Assembly (NCBI GenBank): GCA_002897115.2
Contig: BCIH01000002.1
Coordinates: 1,004,928 to 1,023,835 of the forward strand
DNA length: 18,908 bases
From: Prototheca cutis
Taxonomy: Eukaryota > Chlorophyta > Trebouxiophyceae > Chlorellales > Chlorellaceae
Direction of reading: 5' to 3'
This document shows, one piece after another, positions 9,111 through 18,908 of the stretch (the first letter of the stretch is position 1; each line of letters opens with the position of its first letter). Under the pieces are notes generated by a model. That model had not been told where the DNA came from. It saw nothing but the letters and a program-made list of their open reading frames with translations, and ran no database searches. The position numbers were made by a program, and so were the translations under genes.

Positions 9111-12100
9111 ATGGGTGGATCTCCTTTGCGGCCCTCGACCCCCATGCCTGGCGGCCGGTCATTGAACACAGTGATCATTTTACTTGTGCTTTCGGGAGTT
9201 TACCTGCTGTATGGAGCGCTGAGCACGGCCTACCTGCCAAGCCAGGGCCGGGGCAGACCGTGTCAAGTTGATGATGAGGTATGCCGGGGTCACCCCGCGA
9301 GGTTGGGACGGCGTGTGACCTTCCTGTCATGGTACTCGGGTTCTACGCCATGTATCGGGGCTTGCATCTCGTGCCGTGCTCATTGCGGCGATCCCGGCCC
9401 GTACAGGGGTCCTGGAGCATTGGGCTGTTCAGAGGCCCCAGCCCCCTCAACCTCACCCCCGTGGAGGGCTGGTCGCCACCGCTGAACGGCACAGCGGCGT
9501 GGCCCCTGGCCAACCCTATTTTTACTTGCGCAGAAGTGACAGACGTGCCGTCCAATTTTGGTACGTGCGTTGCCCATGCCAGCGGAGTGGGGTGCATACC
9601 GTGCTCTGGAGGGTCCAGTGCTGGCACGTGTGACCCAGGGCGGGGCTGGTTCGCTCCCATGACACATTGGCGCACAGGAATGTGCCAGGAGCCGCGCTGC
9701 ATGCGGTACCTCTATTCAACAGTCAGTGTCGGCGTTGATGCACCTTCCATGACACCCATCCTCCCGCACCCGCACCCACGCGCAGTGGCAGACCCTTTCC
9801 TTTGGGTGGACGAGGCAGCCGGAGTCTGGTATTTGTTTTTCGAGACCAAGAGCAACCCCAGCATGCAAGGTGCCTGGCGGATTGATTGGTTGGCTGATAT
9901 GAGCAGGGATCTGGGCAGGGTCGAGAGCTCTGGATGGATATGCGCGCGCGCGTGTGCGCGAGCGCTCGTGTGTGGGTGGATTGAGCCCGCAGCTGGTGCA
10001 GTGGCCGCTTGCATCGGCTCTATGAGCCCCGCATCAAACCTCCTAGGGAATTCCTGAGGTTACCCTTAATTTCTGGTGCCACATCCAAACAGGCGACATT
10101 GGCGTGGCGGAGAGCCGGGACGGCGGCGCCACCTGGAAATATCTCGGCATGGCCCTGGATGAGCCCTGGCATCTGTCGTACCCCCACGTTTTCCAGTATG
10201 AGGGCGAGGTATGTCAGGGGGTGGGTTCCTGTGATCCGTGTTGAGACAGCTGGCGCTCTGGGGGTTGCCGCATGTGTTTTTTCCCCAGAATGACTGGAAC
10301 CTGGTCTTGCTGTTGCCGCCTGCACCACCCCACATGAATCTCTGGCGCCCTGGATGTCCAACTGCGCTCCCCACGCACCCGCCAGATGTATATGGTGCCT
10401 GAGGGCTACCAGAGCGGTGCGTTGTACGTCTACAAGGCGTCCAAGTTCCCGACAGCGTGGAAGCGGCATGGGATGATGCATCCAAAGCCACTCATTGATG
10501 CCAGCATCGTGGAGTGGCGGGGACGCTGGTGGCTGTTTGCCACCGACCACGTGCGTGGGAATGGAGTGGAGGGTTCGTGTGGTGGTTATTGGCTTTTTGG
10601 TAGTGGTTTTGGGGGAGGGGGGCTGCATTGCCCACACCAATTGTCTATGATCACCACTCCCCGGGACACACCCCCCCGGCTCTTTCCATGACAAGCAATT
10701 GCAGACGGAGCTTGCATCGTCACAGTGCCGTAGTCTGAGCATCTGGCATGCGTCATCGCCGCTGGGCCCCTGGCGGGCCCACGCGAAGAATCCGGTGATG
10801 TCAGGCAATCCACGGGCCGGTGCACGCAGCGGCGGCCGGATCGTGCAAGCCGACGGCAAGCTATATCGCTTTGGCCAAGACTGCGGCACGACCTACGGCG
10901 CCGGGGTGCGTTGTCTGGCGTGGTGGTGGGTTGGAGGGTCCTGGGGGGCGACTTGATTGGGCTAGACCTTGTGTCTGAGCAGCCTGGCTGTTGTGTTGTA
11001 GACGTCCCCCTGCTCTTCATCCACTCCGCGACAGTTGGTTGCATGGGAGGTCGAAGAGCTGACTCCCAAGTCCTTTCGGCAGCGGCGGGTGCCGCTGCGT
11101 TTTCGTGCGCCGTACGGCGGCCTGGGCCCCCGTTCCTGGAACGGCGTGCGGGCGCACCACCTGGACGCCCACCGACTAGCCGATGGCACCTGGGTCGCGG
11201 TCATGGACGGCGACTGGCAGCCGTCTGGGGGAGTGAGCAGGCCTGCCCTGCGCTGGGGCTGCGCCGGCGTGGCGCTGCTGGCGCTGGCGGCAGCGTTGAC
11301 GGCGGTGATGATGGGCTGGGCCCCGGCGGCCCTGCGTGCTTTCTGTGGAGCACTGGGTCAACAACGGGGCCCTGGACCCCGTCGGCGCAGGCTCGCAGTG
11401 ACGACGCCGGCGGCAACGGCGACAGCCAGGGATGGCAGCACTTTCCGCGCCTGGGCGACCGCCGTGCCCGGCGGCATTGCAGCTGCTCTCGCCCCAACAG
11501 CCCGTCGGTTCCGGCAGCTGCGGCCGCGCACGCAGCTGGTCTTGGCGTTGACGGCGCTGGCCACTGCAGCAGTTGTGTCGGCTGGCGGCGTGGTCACATG
11601 GTACTACTGCAGTACCCTGGCCGAGTCGGTGCCGGCAAACGCGGTGCCGCGGGTTGCGGGTCAGGCCAGCAAGTTTACGGTCAACATCATGAGCTATGCG
11701 GCACGGACCGACACGCTCCGCGTGACGGTCGCCAAGCTGGCATCATGCCCCTCTGGTCAGTCTGTTGTGTTGGTGGTTCGTGGTTGATGGGTCTGTGTCT
11801 GTTTCTTTTTTTCTTTGGGGTGGCGGCAGCAATGGTAGGGAGACAGACTTGCACACACACCCACGCATACATTCCAACAGTGGCAACAACAAAAGTCAAC
11901 CTACAAACGCGCAGTGTCAGAGGTGGTGATTATCTGGAACAAGGGTCCGCTGCCGGAGGATGCGGGGTCCTGGGGCAAGCGCGCCGACGCGGCACCCGTG
12001 CGATTCCAGGTCATGCCCCGNAACAGCTTGCTGAACCGGTTTGAGCACGATGAGGGCCTGCGCACGCGGGCCGTGCTGATCTTCGATGATGACATCATNA

Positions 12101-12726
12101 CGACGTGCGGCGACGTGGAGGCAGGGTTCGCCCGCTGGCGTGCCGACCCCGATGGCTTGGTGGGTTTCTTCCCGCGCCTGGCGGATGTCGGTACGCAGAC
12201 GTACCTGGGTGAGCGCGAGGTGTTTGAGCGGCGCGTGTTCAACCTGCTTCTCACGGGCGCGCTGTTCCTGGACGGGCCCCGCTACTTTGCGGCAGCGCGG
12301 CAGCCGTGGCACGCGCAGATCCGGGCGCTGGTGGACAACCGATTCAACTGCGAGGACATGTTTCTCAACTTTGCCGTGGGCGAGGATCTGCGGCTGCGCG
12401 CCGACGAGGCCGACCGTGCTGTGCGCCGGGGGACCGGCCCAAACGGGACCGTCACGGTCGACGACGCCGATGCCGCGCCGCGGCTGGAGTCACCCACGCA
12501 CGAGCACTGGCATTTCCTGCGGCCGCGACGGCGGCTGGACGCCAGCAAACTGACGCTCAAGTCCAGGGGAATCAGCGCCAACACAGGCGCGCACGGCCGC
12601 GTGCGAGACTGGTGCGTCAACCACATGTTCCGCAACTTTGGGGGCACAGCGATGGAGCCCAAGGCCCTGCCTGAGGGAGAGTCCGTGCCGCCCTGCCTGC
12701 GGGGCATCGGCTGCATCTACCTGTGA
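9111..12726 (+). CDS. GINT1-like glucosamine inositolphosphorylceramide transferase, GT64 (806 aa, 8 exons)
   Basis: Exons 9111-9278, 9407-9560, 9786-9869, 10093-10208, 10386-10550, 10705-10905, 11035-11755 and 11915-12726; all phases match. ATG 9111 (ACAAGATGG) has a better context than ATG 9042. Residues about 20-40 form a signal anchor. Residues about 57-362 match the beta-fructosidase-like N-terminal domain of plant GINT1: WSIGLFRGPSPLNL, VADPFLWVDE, GVWYLFFETKS, DEPWHLSYPHVFQYEGE, MYMVPEG, GGRIVQADGKLYRFGQDCG and WNGVRAHHLD. Hydrophobic segments follow at about 370-396 and 463-484. The GT64 (exostosin-like) domain runs from about 509 to the end, with IFDDDI (DDD at 594-596, metal/nucleotide-sugar binding) and NCEDMFLNF (681-689). 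In plants, GINT1 adds an N-acetylglucosamine-type sugar to glycosyl inositol phosphorylceramides in the Golgi; that role is inferred here. Ns at 12021 and 12099 keep the frame. Splice ends of exon 6 are the least certain. Confidence 0.93.
9938..9960. repeat. Alternating purine-pyrimidine tract in intron 3 of the GINT1-like gene
   Basis: Twenty-three bases of perfect purine-pyrimidine alternation, mostly GC/GT steps, followed by more TG-rich sequence. Such tracts can adopt Z-DNA. It lies inside the intron 9870-10092 and has no coding role. Confidence 0.8.
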
Positions 12727-13512
12727 ACCAATCAGCGACCCCTGTTGTTCTTGTTGGGGTTGGTGCCGGCGGGACCTCCTGGCCACCGCCAGGACGGCAT
12801 CGTCGTCGTCAGCTTCGGTCCCCGCCGACACGCCGGCGTCTTGGCAGTCCCCTGTGATGACTGCACACTCATTCATTCGAAATCAGCTGAGGACGGCACG
12901 CGGCCACGTGCCGCAGCGCCGGTACGAGTGATGACTTTGGCAGCACATGATTCCGTCTGATGCATGCAATAGGCGAGACAGTGCCGCCGCCTCGGACCTA
13001 AATTCACCTTCTGAGGTGAATGCGCATGCACTGCAATGAAATGAATTTCGTTTTACAGATTAGCGACGAGCTTGTTCAGATATGGTGCTGTGCCAGCACC
13101 GAGGGTCAGGCCTGACAGTGGTGCGGAGGGTTGGGGCCGGCCCCGCCGCTGCCCTCCAGACACCCCCAAAAAACCATTTCCTCCGAGGGGATCGTACTCC
13201 GGGTGATGGCATCACCGCGAGGAGGGGAGCCGCGCACAGCAGGCCTCGACTTGAATTTTTAAGCACGCTAGGAAGCTATATCCGTTAAAGCTGAGAGCAA
13301 ACTGGGCGTCGCGCTGCCAACGCGGTTCTCCTGGCCAGAAGCTGTGCGTCGCGGGGCAGGTGTGGAGCGCCGAGGTCGCCGGAGCGCAGCCTGGCCCTCG
13401 CCCGACCCGCCGGGAGGAAGCGGAAAGGGAGCATTCGAGCTCGCAAGGCTTTTGCAGCGGAGCGGTGCGGTATGCACAGCGGGTGACGGAGTGACTCGAG
13501 CGACCCCTGCCC
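12727..13512. other. Spacer between the GINT1-like and CBP60-like genes
   Basis: The left part is the 3' UTR of the GINT1-like gene, the right part the promoter and 5' UTR of the CBP60-like gene. Open frames on both strands are short and Arg/Pro/Ala-rich. An AT-richer stretch with GCATGCA motifs lies at about 12960-13060. No TGTAA was found on the plus strand. No exon is supported. Confidence 0.45.
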
Positions 13513-16500
13513 ATGCTGGGAGATGCAGGGCAGGTGTTTGGCAGGGCCATGCCCGCCGGGATGATGTACACCCCAGGCCCCAAGGCCCTGCAGTTCCGTC
13601 ATGACTGCCAGTGAGTTTTTGATTGGAGGGATGGGCGGCAGGCGCCGCGATGCCCGAGAGGACGGGTGGCCCGGGACTGCCCAAGCTCCCTGGCTCAGGC
13701 GCTCCCTGGCTGTGGGGGGAGAACCTCCTGGGCTGGAGGCCTTGGCCCNNCAGTGCACGCGTTATGTGCCACGCGGTATTCTCGCTCACTTTTCTACGCA
13801 GTTGCCGGCAGCCCATGCCTGTGTATCCACCGGGCAGAGACACACTCCCCCCGAAACACGTGGTGCCCGCAGGAACCTGGGATGCAACAACCCATCCTGC
13901 CCGCTGTGCAAGACGTGCCAGCGGCGACGCTGCGAGCACAACTTTTCTTCAAAATACCTCGCGCCATGTGACGTGCTGGAGGCCAAGTGCGGCGCCCCCA
14001 TCTACGTCGTCGTGGTGGACGTGATGACGGGGCAGCTGGTGCACCCAGACTGTGAAGACCCCCATCTGCAGGTGTGGGCTGTGTGCGGAGGGGTTGAGAT
14101 GGGCATGCGCTGTGCACGTCGAGCAGTGCATGAGCGGGAAGGGAAGGGGTCGCTCCTCTTGCGTTATTCTGGGGTATTCCTGTCGTTGTCGCGCCGGTGA
14201 CCGCGACACGCCATGTTTCCCCACGTAAAATTGCACACCCATCCCGAGTGCCGACCTGTGAGCACCCAAAAACACCCGCGCAGATTTGCATCGTGGACGG
14301 TCGGCGGTTTGAGCAGGAAGGGGAGCGGGATGACGCNCTGGAATCATGCATGTTGCTTGTGAACAAGCAGGGCCAGCCTCTGCTGTCACACGGCCGATCG
14401 GGCACGTTCACGGATGAGAAGCGGGTCATGGTTCCTTTAATTCTCGGCCAGGCCATGCTCCCGGACCTGAAGGTGACGGACAGCAGCGAGGCGCTGCTCA
14501 TGGGCCGGGCCCCACCGTTCCGGTTGCTCGTGCGGCTGACGGACCGCATGGGCCTTGTCGCGCCCGGGGTCAAGTACGCGCTGAGCGAGCCGTTTGTGGT
14601 GGCCACCGCGCGCGTGAAGGGCGCGGCCAAGTCGGAGATCCCGCACGTCGACGATCACGTGTCCAAGATCGAGTGCGTGGGCGTGCAGACGCAGAAGAAG
14701 CTGGAGGATATCCGAGCGGCCAGCGAAGCCGCGGGAATCCCAAACCTCCGCGTCCCCATAAACTCCGTCACCAAAGGTGAATTTTTTGGCAGTTTTTCTC
14801 CTCCTTTCTCTTTTTTTGGGGGGGGTCTGGTTAGTAGAGGAGGGCGTGGCATGCAGCCCCTTAACCCCGCCAACCCCCTACCACACTTTCCTTACGCCAT
14901 CTCTCAACAAACCACGATCACCCCCCCAACACCCACCGCTGAACAGTGGGGCAGTTCCGTGAGCTTGTGGAGATTGCGGAGAACAACAAGTCGTTGCGTG
15001 AGATGCTGAAGCAGGTGCTGCGGCTGACCAAGGGGTGGGACGTGGCGCGCGACCACGTGCGGCGCGCGGTGGACACGGACGTTCGTCTCCGCGTCTTCCA
15101 CCCCGACGGCCGGACCGACGTGGGACTGGCCTTTCGGTGTGGGCAGTACAACGTGGTGGACCTGTCGCGGCCTGTGGGCCTGCTTCGGCGCAAGCAAANC
15201 CCCGCCCGCCCCGACCAGGAGCTGGTGGACGTCATCTGGCTGGCCCAGGACCCTGGGTCCTACCCGGAAGCTGTGCGGAAGCTGCTGCCGATGGCCTTCA
15301 GCGCGTGGTGGCGCGAGGGGCACCCGGGCTGGGCGCTGCTGCCCCTGACGGCGCGGGACCACGCGCCGCGCTGGGACGATGCGGGGCGCCCCGCCGTCGC
15401 CACGTCGTCGTTCATGTTCACCATCCGAAACCCGGCGGCCGCCGCTGCGGGCGGGATGAAGCTGCTGCCGGCCGTCGCCCAGGCCGCGGGGGGCGCTGGC
15501 GGTGGTGCTGCGTCGGGACAGCCTGCCACAGGGGTACGCTTTAAATTGCGGAATGGCAGTCTGTTGGCTTCTGTTAAAGTACTGGATGTGGCTTGGAGTT
15601 GGCCTTTCCTTGAAGGCGTGGAATGTTGGGCTGGGGAGAGACAACGTGCATGCCAAGCTTCCATGCCTGGTTGTCAACCCTCACGTGTGATCCAGCCATG
15701 CATCCCACACCCTTGCCCACTGCCCAAAACATCAAACTGCAGCAGCAGCAGCATGGCGAATCGGTCCAGCCGGCGCCAAGGGACCAGTCACCCGGGCCCG
15801 GGGGCCCCGGGTACACCGGCGCTGCCCCCTCCCGGCCCCGCTCGGCGATGTCATCGTCGCCGTCGCNGCCACCGATCTTTGCGGGCATGCCCGGCGGGCA
15901 GCCAGCGCCGATCCGCGCGGGCGTGATGCATGGAGGTGGGGTGTGGGCCGGCCAGCCGGCAGCCGGGGTGCCGGCCTACNCCCCTAACGTCGCGACGGCG
16001 GCCGCGGCTGCGGCGGCTGTGATGCGTGGGTCGCCGCCCACAGGGGGCATGTCCCCGCACAGTTCGCCTGGCCTCGGTGGCGCTGGGCCCCTGCTCGCGA
16101 CCCCGCACCAGCCGCCGTCGCCGCACCAGCAGCCGCAGTACGGCATGGTGATGGGGCAGCCCGACCCATACGGCGCAGGCCGGGGCGCCATGAACCTCGC
16201 CGCCGCGCAGCAGCAGCAGCAAGCAGGGAGGATGATGGGGGGCTATGTGGGGCCGCTGCCCGGTCTGGGCCCCCAGCAACAATTGGCAGTGGCCCAAGCG
16301 ATGGCGGCCCAAGCAGTGGCCCAGGCTCAAGCCCAGCAGCAGCAGCAGCAGCAGATCTCGGCGGCGATGGGCATGGGAGGGAGCACAGGGATGTACCTCC
16401 CCGCGGAGCCGACGCTGAGCAATCCCATGGGATCGGGGCCGTACCCGGCCATGCCCCTGGGCATCCAGCCGCCCGCTGTGGGGGCGGGCGGGGTTCATCC

Positions 16501-18443
16501 TCCCGCGACGGCCCCGTCCGCGCCCGCGCTGCAGCCGGCGAGGCTGGTCGATGGCGGCGCGGCCGCGGCCCGGGAGGAGCTGCGGCGGCGGCAACGGGCC
16601 GCCCAGCCCGAGCGCCGAGCACGCAATCGCGAGCTGGTGGCTGGGACGTATGACTCCCCCTGTACCAGCGACGGGGGGTCTGCGCTCCCGGTGTCGCCCG
16701 GCGGCGGGGGTGGGGTGTCGCAGGGCGCGCCTATGCCAGACGTGGCAGCTCCTTCGCGCAGCGGCACCGCGTCGGTGCCCGCTGGCGGCGGCGGTGGGCA
16801 TGGTGCGACCAGCAGCGGTGATGGAGCTGCTGCGTCTGGCATAGGCTCGGCCGGCGCGGACTCTGGGCCCCACGCCGCCCCCATCGACCCTGGCAACGCC
16901 GCGATGGCCGGCACGTCTTCCGCGGCGGCTGCCGCGGCTGCCAACGCGGCGTCGCCATTTGAGGACCCAAGTTTCCAGAGCCTGATGGCGCTGGTGGCGG
17001 CCAATGCGTCCGGGTCGGGCGGCGCCCCGGGGTCGGGGACGAGCATCGATGCCGCGCTGGGCCTGCTGCCAGGTGTCGCGGGGTTGCCCTCTCTCAGCGA
17101 GCTCGGGCCGACCAGGCTGGCCGATCTGTACCAGCTGGGAGACCCGGGCGCCGCGCCGGGGTCGGGAACGGGAGACCCGCCCCCGGGCGCCGCGATGGCC
17201 GCAGCCGCGGCTGCTGCGGCCGCCGCCGCGGCGGCGGGTGGGGGCAAGGACGGCGGCCCGAGCAAGCGCAAAGCAGGTGCGATTTATTGGGAGATTTGTT
17301 GATTGATTGGTTTGGGGCAGGGGATGCTGATATGGAGGATGGTGTTGGCACTTTATGTGGTGTGGTGGTGTTCATGACGCCAGGGGCGGTTGGAAAAGGA
17401 AGGGCTGTTTTCTGAGGTTACAGCAGTTTCGCCTGCTCATCATTGTTTGGATCAGTTCTGGACAGTACGCTCGACCTATATCCCCCACCCCACCCCACCC
17501 CACCCCAACCCCCCAAAAATAATTCTTCTCCAAACCCCTGCAGACACATCGCTCGAGGCGTGGATGGGCATGCACTCCTCGCTGGATGTCGACATCTCCC
17601 TGCCACCCAACCTTGCACAGGTGCGTGTGCATTTGTGTGGTCAAGGGGTTTTATTTTTGTTCGAGGTTGCAGCGACGACAGAGAGGGGTTCTCANGTCGA
17701 GGATTGTTTGGTGGAGGCCGTGTGCAAGCGCCCCACACTTGACCGCCCCCTCTTTCCACGCATCGTTTCCCAAATTCAACCCCCCTCCCCCGTCAACATT
17801 GAAACCCAACTGATCATAATGACAGATGGGCAACCTGTACCCTTCGCTGCTGCCCATGGACGGCAATTGGAGCTGGGGGGGTTCACTGGTCGGGCGGGAG
17901 GGCAGTGGCCGTGGCTCAGCGCCCAACACCGACGGCTCGCTGGCGACTTCGGTGGCTGCTGCGGCGGGCGCGCTGCGGCGGCCCCCGGCGAGCGGCGAGC
18001 CGTCCCCGGCCGAAAACACAGGCGAGAACGGGGTGCCGCAGCCCGGTGCCAGTCCTCGACAGCCATCAGCATTGCCAGCGCCACCCCCTGTCGAGCGACT
18101 CAGCTCCTCTGGCGGGGGCGCTGCCGCCGCGATCGCCGGGGACGACAGCCAGACGACCCAGGTCTCGCTGGCGGTGATGGGCAAGCTGCAGGGGATGTTT
18201 GCCGCCGCGCTGCGTCAGGAGATTCCCTTTTCCGACGTGGAGACGGTGCTGCGGCAGCACAACCTGCTGCCAGACGTCGCGGCGGCCACGGCAGCAGTGG
18301 CAGGTGGGGGGCCCGTTGGTGGCCAAGCCGCACCTGTGCCCGGCCCGGAGGGACTGCCTGGGACCACCCTACCTGCGACGGGGCTGACAGACATGAAGAG
18401 CATCGAAGCTGCGCTGCCGCAGTACCCCGCCGGCGGCCGGTAG
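13513..18443 (+). CDS. CBP60-like putative transcriptional regulator with N-terminal Cys cluster (1201 aa, 7 exons)
   Basis: Exons 13513-13610, 13873-14071, 14284-14776, 14947-15533, 15743-17276, 17544-17620 and 17826-18443; phases 2, 0, 1, 0, 1, 0 all match. An in-frame TGA lies upstream of ATG 13513. Residues 32-55 form a Cys cluster, C-x4-C-x4-C-x2-C-x2-C-x4-C-x-H, with more Cys at 65 and 72, suggesting metal binding. Residues about 73-400 follow the order of CALMODULIN BINDING PROTEIN60-type proteins: VVVVDVMTGQLV, ICIVDGRRFE, QPLL, APPFRLLVR, LSEPFVV, IPHVDDHVSKIECVG, then a helical part with LREMLKQVLRLTKGWDVARDH. Plant CBP60g/SARD1 bind DNA; whether this one binds DNA or calmodulin is not shown. 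The tail is low-complexity (Gln runs at 615 and 657-663, Ala, Gly, Pro) with a basic PSKRK patch near 966-970 (possible NLS) and a helix at about 1110-1147. Ns at 14337, 15199, 15867 and 15980 keep the frame. An extra small exon in intron 4 cannot be excluded. Confidence 0.85.
16334..16354 (+). repeat. (CAG)7 coding repeat
   Basis: Seven uninterrupted CAG codons give a Gln run at residues 657-663 of the CBP60-like protein. A shorter Gln run begins at 16208. Pure CAG tracts are prone to length change between strains. Confidence 0.9.
17482..17514. repeat. (CCCCA)n tract in intron 5 of the CBP60-like gene
   Basis: Four to five CCCCA/CCCCAC units ending in a C run, about 30 nt upstream of the exon 6 acceptor. 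It could serve as an extended polypyrimidine tract. The C-rich strand can form an i-motif and the other strand a G-quadruplex. Confidence 0.85.
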
Positions 18444-18908
18444 GCATTGAGACAGCTGTCCCATGGCATGGTAGTTTTTGGCCAGTTCTAACCAACCACC
18501 AGGTACACTCTGTCCGGCGAAAGCGTGCTGGGCTGCTCTCGCACATAGTTTGAGATTTATAGACTGTGTGTGTGTGTGTGTGTGTTCGGGAAGGCATACA
18601 TTGCTGCCCTACACTGCCTCTTATGGGCACGCAACACTCTGAGGCCGGCAAACCCAGTGGCTAATGTACATTGCTGGCAGAAAAGATGAAGCCTTCTCAA
18701 GATTCATCGACTCTCACCTGCACAGCAAGGGCATACTTCCCAAACAAAATGCCTGTTGAACTGCATTCCCTGGCCGCATCGCTCAGAGGATGGGTTGGGT
18801 TCCTTTTTGAAAGGCAGGGCAGGTCGTGCAAGGAGGCTTTAGAAAGTCCTGGAAATTGACCCTGGCACGACACCAGGTTTCCCGAGGCGGGTCGGCCAGT
18901 GGGAAGTC
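18444..18908. other. 3' region downstream of the CBP60-like gene
   Basis: Probably 3' UTR and intergenic DNA. It contains a TG microsatellite but no TGTAA or AATAAA that I could find. A 62-codon frame at 18671-18859 has no recognisable feature and is not called. Confidence 0.4.
18565..18585. repeat. (TG)10 microsatellite
   Basis: About ten TG dinucleotides, 120 nt after the stop codon of the CBP60-like gene. Confidence 0.9.

Noticed and set aside
15851..17271. Long minus-strand frames opposite the CBP60-like exon 5
   Set aside because: They are antisense shadows of a GC-rich coding exon: Arg/Pro/Ala/His-rich, without motifs, while the plus-strand frame splices in phase with its neighbours.
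1..18908. tRNA genes, rRNA, CRISPR arrays, terminal inverted repeats or transposase genes
   Set aside because: Scanning by eye found no cloverleaf-like sequence, spaced direct repeats, paired inverted ends or recognisable transposase or reverse transcriptase motifs; a covariance or repeat search would be needed to exclude weak cases.

Overview
The window looks like nuclear DNA of a green alga (a chlorophyte, trebouxiophyte-like at a guess). Protein-coding genes are GC-rich with high GC at third positions. They are cut by many short introns (about 95-270 nt) with GTGCGT/GTATGT/GTGAGT-type donors and CAG acceptors, and separated by short, more AT-rich spacers. Two genes point to the green lineage: a GINT1-type sphingolipid glycosyltransferase (GT64) and a CBP60-like protein. 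I see no rRNA, tRNA, CRISPR array, prophage or intact transposon. All gene models below were spliced by hand from GT...AG sites, reading-frame phase and protein continuity, without transcript evidence.

Layout. The minus-strand half (902-7293) starts with three very small multi-exon genes for hydrophilic, Ala/Lys/Ser-rich, LEA-like peptides: A (121 aa, 902-1470), B (77 aa, 2228-2742) and C (about 67 aa, 3156-3486, weaker model). A gene-poor stretch follows, centred on a 103-nt G tract (4549-4651). Next comes a four-exon gene (5442-7293) for a 453-aa, Leu/Ala-rich helical protein of unknown family. A roughly 0.8-kb divergent spacer (7294-8088) holds a possible 61-codon ORF.

The plus-strand half (8089-18443) carries three genes in the same direction. 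The first is a 234-codon ORF of unknown function. The second is an eight-exon GINT1-like glycosyltransferase (9111-12726, 806 aa: N-terminal anchor, beta-fructosidase-like domain, two internal membrane segments, C-terminal GT64 domain with a DDD motif). The third is a seven-exon CBP60-like gene (13513-18443, 1201 aa: Cys/His cluster, CBP60-like core, long Q/A/G/P-rich tail, predicted C-terminal helix).

The genes do not form one pathway. The clearest biology is glycosyl-inositol-phosphoceramide decoration (GINT1-like), a plant-immunity-type regulator fold in an alga (CBP60-like), and a cluster of stress-type small proteins. The least explained signals are three: a short helix motif shared by the C-terminal regions of the 8089 and CBP60-like proteins; the exon symmetry of the small genes; and the Cys cluster joined to a CBP60-like core. 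Fourteen N bases, a C23 run at the window edge and the long G tract show that assembly quality is uneven, but every N inside an exon keeps the reading frame.
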